NCBI GenBank assembly: GCA_944322775.1
Contig: CALUQA010000110.1
Span: 1-9,316, forward strand
Source of the DNA: an uncultured Elusimicrobiales bacterium
GTDB lineage: Bacteria > Elusimicrobiota > Elusimicrobia > Elusimicrobiales > Elusimicrobiaceae
Direction of reading: 5' to 3'
DNA length: 9,316 nucleotides
The position numbers and the translations under genes are program-made. A model generated the notes under the pieces. It did no database searches. It saw only the letters and a program-made list of their open reading frames with translations, and was not told the DNA's origin. Below, piece by piece: positions 5,348 through 9,316 of this stretch. Position 1 is the first letter of the stretch. Each line of letters opens with the position of its first letter.

Positions 5348-6038
5348 ACAGGGCGGATTACTGCTGATAGACAAACCGCAGGACTTTACCTCTAACGACA
5401 TTGTCGCCATCGCACGCCGCGCGCTGGGCACCAAGTGCATTGGCCACAGCGGTACGTTAGACCCCATGGCCACCGGGCTTTTGATTTTGCTGATAGAACG
5501 CCAAGCCACCCGCCTGCAGGAACGCTTTTTAAAACTGCCCAAAGTCTACCGCGCCGAACTGACCTTAGGCCAAGAAACCGACAGCTGGGACGCCCAAGGC
5601 AACGTGCTGCACACTTTGCCCGTGCCCGCGCTTACGTTGGCCCAAATACAGGCCGCCGCCCAAACCCTGACCGGGGAAGTGCAACAGCAAATCCCCCCTT
5701 TCAGCGCCAAAAAAATAAACGGACGCAAAATGTACGACCTCGCCCGCGCCGGCAAACCGGTGCAGGACCGCTTTAACACGGTGCAAATAGAAAGCTGGAC
5801 GGATTTATCTTTTGACGGAAAGAATAAAATTTCATTTACCCTGCATTGCTCCTGCGGAACCTATGTGCGCTCGCTGGCGCTTATGCTGGCCCGCGCCTTG
5901 GGCACCACGGGGCACCTGACCGCTCTGCGCCGCCTGTGCATTGGCCCTTTTGACGTTAAAGACGCCTTTGACGGAAGACGCCTAAAAGCCACACCGCGCG
6001 AAGAAATTGTAAAATTTTTAAAGGAACCGATTTTATGA
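5337..6038 (+). CDS. truB: tRNA pseudouridine(55) synthase
   Basis: TruB isomerises U55 to pseudouridine in the T-loop of tRNAs. The motifs are clear: GGLLLIDKPQDFTSND (6-21), GHSGTLDPMATG (36-47) with the catalytic Asp at 42, VYRAELTLGQETDSWDAQG (70-88) with the conserved Tyr 71, PPFSAKKINGRKMYDLAR (120-137) and CGTYVRSLA (173-181) with the conserved Arg 178. At 233 residues it is shorter than the roughly 300-residue E. coli type. It ends about where the C-terminal PUA-like domain would begin, so it is probably a catalytic-domain-only form. It overlaps nrnA by 11 nt. Only a distant GGTGGAAG stands upstream, which again suggests translational coupling. Its own stop overlaps the ribF start as ATGA. 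Confidence 0.96.
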   Translation: MLTKQGGLLLIDKPQDFTSNDIVAIARRALGTKCIGHSGTLDPMATGLLILLIERQATRLQERFLKLPKVYRAELTLGQETDSWDAQGNVLHTLPVPALTLAQIQAAAQTLTGEVQQQIPPFSAKKINGRKMYDLARAGKPVQDRFNTVQIESWTDLSFDGKNKISFTLHCSCGTYVRSLALMLARALGTTGHLTALRRLCIGPFDVKDAFDGRRLKATPREEIVKFLKEPIL

Positions 6039-6946
6039 CACGCAAACATTTTATCACCGTGGGCACGTTTGACGGCGTGCATTTGGGGCACCGCAAGCTG
6101 TTTAACCGTTTGGAACAGCTGGCCGTTATGCACCAAATGAAACCGCTGGTGCTTTATTTCCCCTATCCGCCAAAAACGCTGCTTTCCCCACGGCCGGAGA
6201 TGAGCGTGCTTTCCACCCCTGCCGAGAAAAAACTTTTGCTTAAAAATTGTTTGGACGTCCCCGCGCAGGAACTCAATTTTCAGGCCTATCGGGAATACAC
6301 GCCGGAAATGTTTTTTAAACAAGTATTGCTAAAAAAATACAACTGCGGCGGGCTGTTGGCCGGGCCGGACTTTGCCTTTGGCAAAAACCGCCAGGGCAAT
6401 GATGACTTTTTAAAACAAAAATGCGCCCAACAAAACCTGCCCTTTGAAGTAATGCCCTTTTATGATGCACCGGGTGGAGCCAAGGTGTCTTCTTCCCTCA
6501 TACGCAAAACGCTGGCCGCAGGCGACATTCTGCAAGCCAACGCCATGCTGGGCCGCATGTACAATTTGGAAGGCCGCGTGGTCCGAGGCGAAAGATTGGG
6601 CCGCAAATTGGGTTTTCCCACCGCCAATTTGGATATTAATTTTTATAAACTGCTGCCGCTGGGCGTGTTTGCCGTAAAAGTGCGCGTAGGGCGGCGCTTT
6701 TACCGCGGCATATGCAATATCGGCTTTCGCCCCACGGTAAACACCATTCATTCCTTTATTCCGCTGTCGGAAGTGCATATTTTGGACTTTCACCAGTCCA
6801 TTTACGGCCGGCGCATAGAAGTATATTTTTACGATAAAATGCGCGGAGAAATGAAGTTTGACGGGTTAGAAGCGTTAAAAGCGCAGCTCACGCGCGACAA
6901 ACAAATGGCCCGCCACCTGATCCCAGACGAAGATTTAAAGGCCTAA
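6035..6946 (+). CDS. ribF: Bifunctional riboflavin kinase / FAD synthetase
   Basis: RibF phosphorylates riboflavin to FMN and then adenylylates FMN to FAD. The N-terminal FAD synthetase domain has the nucleotidyltransferase motif TVGTFDGVHLGH (8-19), GPDFAFGKNRQGN (110-122) and a KVSSSLIRKTL segment (150-160), which corresponds to the SSTxIR motif with Thr replaced by Ser. The C-terminal riboflavin kinase domain has GRKLGFPTANLD (189-200), CNIGFRPTVN (227-236), SEVHILDF (245-252) and MRGEMKFDG (269-277). The 303-residue length is typical. The ATGA overlap with truB and AAGGA 9 nt upstream support this start. It is the last gene of the rbfA operon. Its TAA is the start of the A-tract of the terminator that follows. 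Confidence 0.96.
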   Translation: MTRKHFITVGTFDGVHLGHRKLFNRLEQLAVMHQMKPLVLYFPYPPKTLLSPRPEMSVLSTPAEKKLLLKNCLDVPAQELNFQAYREYTPEMFFKQVLLKKYNCGGLLAGPDFAFGKNRQGNDDFLKQKCAQQNLPFEVMPFYDAPGGAKVSSSLIRKTLAAGDILQANAMLGRMYNLEGRVVRGERLGRKLGFPTANLDINFYKLLPLGVFAVKVRVGRRFYRGICNIGFRPTVNTIHSFIPLSEVHILDFHQSIYGRRIEVYFYDKMRGEMKFDGLEALKAQLTRDKQMARHLIPDEDLKA

Positions 6947-6976
6947 AAAATCCCGCTCCTAAGAGCGGGATTTTTT
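6945..6976. terminator. Bidirectional terminator between ribF and the NHL gene
   Basis: AAAAAA plus TCCCGCTC (6951-6958), loop CTAA, GAGCGGGA (6963-6970), then TTTTTT (6971-6976). It is symmetric, with an A-run on one side and a T-run on the other, so it can end both convergent transcripts. It overlaps both stop codons: the ribF TAA at 6944-6946 and the NHL-gene stop at 6975-6977. Confidence 0.95.
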
Positions 6977-8216
6977 ATTTCTTTTTGGCGTTTTTATCTG
7001 TATTAATGGAAAAGAGCACGTCGTAAAAACTGCGGCTGTCCGCCTCTTTATCAGGCTGCAAATAAGCAGTGGAACTGGTGGGCGGACGCATGACAGACAC
7101 GCCCTGCACGCGGCGCAGCAGATTATTGCCCGTGTCCACAAAATACAACATATCGTAGGGGTTGATTACCATAAAACCGGGGTAGGCCAACTTGGCGTCC
7201 CACGCGTCTATGTCGGAGCCGTTATAACCGCGCTTGCCATTGCCGATGACCGTTTCTGCATAGAGCACTTGATTGCTCAAATCAATGGTAATGCGGCGAA
7301 TGCGGTTATTGTTGGTGTCGGCAATATACAGCCGCCCCAGGCGGTCCAACGCCAAGCCGGTAGGCTCATTAAATTGTGCGTCGGACGGACGGCCGGAATT
7401 GTCGCCGGAATAGCCGGGCTCGCCGGTGCCGGTTAAGGTTAAAATGCGTCCGGTCTTGCTGTCTACAAAGCGGACTTTATGGTTGCCCGTATCTGCAATG
7501 AACAAATTGTCGTGCTTGTCAAAAATAATGGCCGTGGGGCGGTTTAAGCTGGCATTGATGGCCAGGCCCCAGTCGCCGTCGTCTAAAGCCTCTCCGTTGC
7601 CCACAACGGTTACCAACTTGCCGGTGGTGGGCTCTATCATACGGATACGGTTATTGCCCGTGTCTGCAATAAACACGAACCCTTTGCTGTTGACCGCTAC
7701 CCCCATGGGGTTATTGAGCGTGGTGTTTTTGGCTTTTGTTCCTTCGCCTTCATAACCGCGCCGACCGGTGCCGGCTATGGTGTGAATATTGCCTTTGCGG
7801 TCTATCAGGCGTATACGCTGGTTGCCGGTGTCGGCAATGTAAATATTGCCCATAGAGTCTATGGCTAAAGCGGTGGGAGCATTCAACTTGGCATCGTCGG
7901 CACTGCCGCCATCGCCGTCAAAACCGGCCTTACCCGTGCCGGCAAAGGTGTCAATTTCCCCGCTGCGCACGTCCACGCGGCGCACGCGGTGATTGCGAGT
8001 ATCGGCAATATACAGGTTGTTCCATCGGTCTATGGCCAGGCCCAAGGGGTTGGCCAGGCGCGCTTCCAGCGCGTCCCCGCCGTCGCCGCCAAAAGCACTT
8101 TTGGCAGGCACGCCCGCAATATCTTCTATTATGCCAATGCCCGTTAAGCGCACGGCAGCAAAAGAAACCGCCGTCAAAACACACAACAAGCTTATGATTA
8201 ACAGAAAACGTTTCAC
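6975..8216 (-). CDS. Secreted six-bladed NHL-repeat beta-propeller protein
   Basis: The 413-residue protein starts with a Sec signal peptide (MKR, hydrophobic 4-17, likely cut after SFA at 18-20). It then has six NHL repeats, about residues 57-82, 113-138, 170-195, 226-251, 284-310 and 345-370. Each has the form NPxGLAxDxxGNLYIADTGNNRIRxxD, and the linkers carry AGTGxxGxxGDGG-type glycine motifs. This is enough for one closed six-bladed propeller. The C-tail (371-413) is Ser/Lys-rich and not propeller-like. No catalytic residues are recognised, so it is more likely a binding or scaffold protein in the periplasm or outside the cell. The start is GTG: GGAGGT lies 5 nt upstream on the minus strand, and the promoter gives a leader of only about 16 nt. 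It is a single gene, convergent with ribF and divergent from ackA. Ligand and process are unknown. Confidence 0.9.
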   Translation of the reverse strand: MKRFLLIISLLCVLTAVSFAAVRLTGIGIIEDIAGVPAKSAFGGDGGDALEARLANPLGLAIDRWNNLYIADTRNHRVRRVDVRSGEIDTFAGTGKAGFDGDGGSADDAKLNAPTALAIDSMGNIYIADTGNQRIRLIDRKGNIHTIAGTGRRGYEGEGTKAKNTTLNNPMGVAVNSKGFVFIADTGNNRIRMIEPTTGKLVTVVGNGEALDDGDWGLAINASLNRPTAIIFDKHDNLFIADTGNHKVRFVDSKTGRILTLTGTGEPGYSGDNSGRPSDAQFNEPTGLALDRLGRLYIADTNNNRIRRITIDLSNQVLYAETVIGNGKRGYNGSDIDAWDAKLAYPGFMVINPYDMLYFVDTGNNLLRRVQGVSVMRPPTSSTAYLQPDKEADSRSFYDVLFSINTDKNAKKK

Positions 8217-8221
8217 AATAC

Positions 8222-8227
8222 ACCTCC
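8222..8227 (-). promoter_or_regulatory. Strong ribosome binding site fixing the GTG start of the NHL gene
   Basis: On the minus strand GGAGGT sits 5 nt before the GTG at 8216-8214. No ATG in this frame is as well placed, so GTG is the probable start codon. Confidence 0.85.
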
Positions 8228-8238
8228 GGCTTTTTCAC

Positions 8239-8267
8239 ATGATAACAAAATGCCCCCCCGCTTGCAA
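8239..8267 (-). promoter_or_regulatory. Promoter of the NHL gene
   Basis: On the minus strand -35 TTGCAA (8267-8262), a 17-nt spacer and -10 TATCAT (8244-8239) preceded by TGT (extended -10). The spacer holds a run of seven G. Expected transcription start is near 8232. Confidence 0.8.
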
Positions 8268-8297
8268 AGAAGGGCTCTTCTCTGCCGCGGGGCAATT

Positions 8298-8306
8298 TGT
8301 TACAAT
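8298..8306 (+). promoter_or_regulatory. Extended -10 promoter of ackA
   Basis: TGTTACAAT is an extended -10 with TACAAT at 8301-8306. The best -35 at 17 nt, TTCTCT (8278-8283), is poor. Expected start near 8313 leaves a leader of about 49 nt. Confidence 0.65.
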
Positions 8307-8331
8307 AAAATAAGAAGGTTTTTTATATTTA

Positions 8332-8345
8332 CCGCCTGCGGGCGG
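8332..8345 (+). promoter_or_regulatory. Small hairpin in the ackA leader
   Basis: CCGCC (8332-8336) pairs with GGCGG (8341-8345) around a TGCG loop. It sits 7 nt upstream of the GAGGA ribosome binding site (8353-8357) and has no T-run, so it is not a terminator. It may affect mRNA stability or ribosome access. Confidence 0.4.
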
Positions 8346-8361
8346 ACAAACTGAGGATAAC

Positions 8362-9316
8362 ATGATTATACTTTTCTTAAATTGCGGAAGTTCTTCCGTC
8401 AAATACAGCGTTTACGACTGGGACAAAAAACGCAGCCTGGCCGCCGGCGGCGTGGAACGCATTGGCATTGCGGGCTCTTTTATCACGCACGAACGCCCGG
8501 GGAAAGAAGCCTTTGAACTAAAACACGACTGCCACAACCATAAAGACGCCATTAATTTAGTCATTGATACGCTGACCAATAAAGAACACGGCGTTATTGA
8601 AAACATCAACATGATTTCTGCCGTGGGGCACCGCATCGTGCACGGCGGCAAATTTACCAAATCCGTCGTGGCGGACAAAGCCGTTATTGACGAACTGAAA
8701 AATATTTCCGATTTGGCCCCCCTTCATAACCCGGCCCACATTATGGGTATTGAAGCAGCCATGTCCATTTTGCCCAACGTCATGCACGTGTGCGTGATGG
8801 ATACCGCTTTTCACCAAACCATGCCGGCCCATGCCTATATGTATGCCCTGCCGCGCAAATGGTACACCGACTATCAAATGCGCCGCTTTGGCGCGCACGG
8901 CTCTTCGGCGCTGTACTGCTCGCGCCGTGCGGCTGTGTTGCTTGGCAAAAATGTGGAAGACACCAACACCATCATCTGCCACATCGGCAACGGCGCCAGC
9001 TGCACCGCCGTTAAAAACGGCCAGTGCTACGACACCAGCATGGGACTGACCCCGCTGGAAGGCTTGATTATGGGCACGCGCAGTGGCGATATTGACCCCT
9101 CTATCTGCTTTCACATGATGAAAAAGCTGAACATGGCCCCCGATGAAATGTACCGCATTTTAAACCGCGAAAGCGGCGTAAAGGCCATCACGGGCGGCCG
9201 CTTTGCCGACCGGCGCGACATCGTGGAAAACGCCAAAAAAGGCGATGAGCTGTGCAAGCTGGCTATTGCCATGGAAAGCTACCGCATTAAAAAATACATC
9301 GGCTCGTATATGGCCG
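8362..9316 (+). CDS. ackA: Acetate kinase (3' end beyond the window)
   Basis: AckA interconverts acetyl phosphate plus ADP and acetate plus ATP, giving ATP in fermentation with phosphotransacetylase. The window holds 318 codons of a protein usually about 400 long. Visible are LNCGSSSVK (6-14; Asn 7, phosphate-binding Ser residues), GHRIVHGG (89-96; Arg 91), LAPLHNPAH (118-126; His 122), MDTAFHQTMP (146-155; Asp 147), HIGNGAS (207-213; Asn 210) and the long TSMGLTPLEGLIMGTRSGDIDP (225-246; Arg 240). These match the catalytic residues mapped in Methanosarcina thermophila AckA. The conserved YGxHGTSH motif reads FGAHGSSA (176-183): the catalytic His 179 is kept, but Thr becomes Ser and the last His becomes Ala. 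GAGGA lies 4 nt before the ATG. No pta gene is seen in the window. The C-terminal ATP-site Glu is past the edge. Confidence 0.96.
   Translation, partial: MIILFLNCGSSSVKYSVYDWDKKRSLAAGGVERIGIAGSFITHERPGKEAFELKHDCHNHKDAINLVIDTLTNKEHGVIENINMISAVGHRIVHGGKFTKSVVADKAVIDELKNISDLAPLHNPAHIMGIEAAMSILPNVMHVCVMDTAFHQTMPAHAYMYALPRKWYTDYQMRRFGAHGSSALYCSRRAAVLLGKNVEDTNTIICHIGNGASCTAVKNGQCYDTSMGLTPLEGLIMGTRSGDIDPSICFHMMKKLNMAPDEMYRILNRESGVKAITGGRFADRRDIVENAKKGDELCKLAIAMESYRIKKYIGSYMA

Noticed and set aside
4574..5542. Long open frame on the minus strand opposite nrnA and truB
   Set aside because: It is a shadow of two well-supported genes; composition is typical of an antisense frame and no domain is seen.
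2410..8216. Identical MKRFLL N-termini of the GT9 and NHL proteins as a sign of shared origin
   Set aside because: The match is only six residues and the proteins are unrelated beyond it. Basic-hydrophobic starts like this are common.
8887..8904. Phe-to-Ala change in the AckA acetate pocket (YGFHG to FGAHG) as a novelty
   Set aside because: E. coli AckA, as I recall it, also has Ala at this position, so this residue is normal variation. Only the Thr-to-Ser and His-to-Ala changes were kept as notable.
1..9316. CRISPR array, tRNA, rRNA, insertion sequence or phage genes
   Set aside because: I found no spaced direct repeats, tRNA-like cloverleaf, transposase or integrase sequence. The only repeats are the infB 42-bp units, the infB tail copy and the NHL repeats.

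Overview
The window is a bacterial chromosomal segment of mid GC content with tightly packed genes. It is probably the end of an assembled contig, because its first 29 bases match the Illumina TruSeq read-2 adapter rather than genomic DNA. A GT9 (heptosyltransferase-like) glycosyltransferase and a secreted protein with a signal peptide suggest a Gram-negative, LPS-type or similar envelope. Taxonomy cannot be fixed by reading alone. Gene content and codon style would fit a gut Elusimicrobiota-like lineage, but that is a low-confidence guess.

Layout. 1-29 is adapter. 68-2206 (+) is infB (IF2), whose true 5' end is probably lost at the adapter junction. 2207-2409 holds two successive rho-independent terminators and, between them, a second diverged copy of the last 25 codons of infB. 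2410-3426 (-) is a GT9 glycosyltransferase. 3427-3573 is a divergent promoter region. 3574-3927 (+) is a DUF190 protein with its own terminator. 4006-6946 (+) is a four-gene operon of overlapping genes: rbfA, an NrnA-type DHH phosphoesterase, truB and ribF. It ends in a symmetric terminator shared with the convergent gene at 6975-8216 (-), a secreted six-repeat NHL beta-propeller protein with a GTG start. 8217-8361 is a second divergent promoter region. 8362 to the end (+) is ackA (acetate kinase), cut by the window edge after 318 codons.

How the genes fit together. infB-rbfA-nrnA-truB-ribF is the familiar bacterial translation/ribosome-maturation cluster (IF2, 30S maturation, nanoRNA or cyclic-dinucleotide turnover, tRNA Psi55, FMN/FAD synthesis). 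Here it is split after infB by terminators, a reversed glycosyltransferase gene and DUF190, and rbfA restarts from its own promoter. The split lies next to the duplicated infB tail, so the region has either been rearranged or misassembled.

The five promoters I can see share an extended -10 element (consensus about TTGTTAYAAT). The rbfA promoter is placed so that transcription should start at or next to the A of ATG, giving a leaderless mRNA. No wholly new multi-gene system is evident. The most interesting points are the synonymous-only infB tail duplication, the leaderless rbfA start, the shared extended -10 signature and the small structured leader before DUF190.
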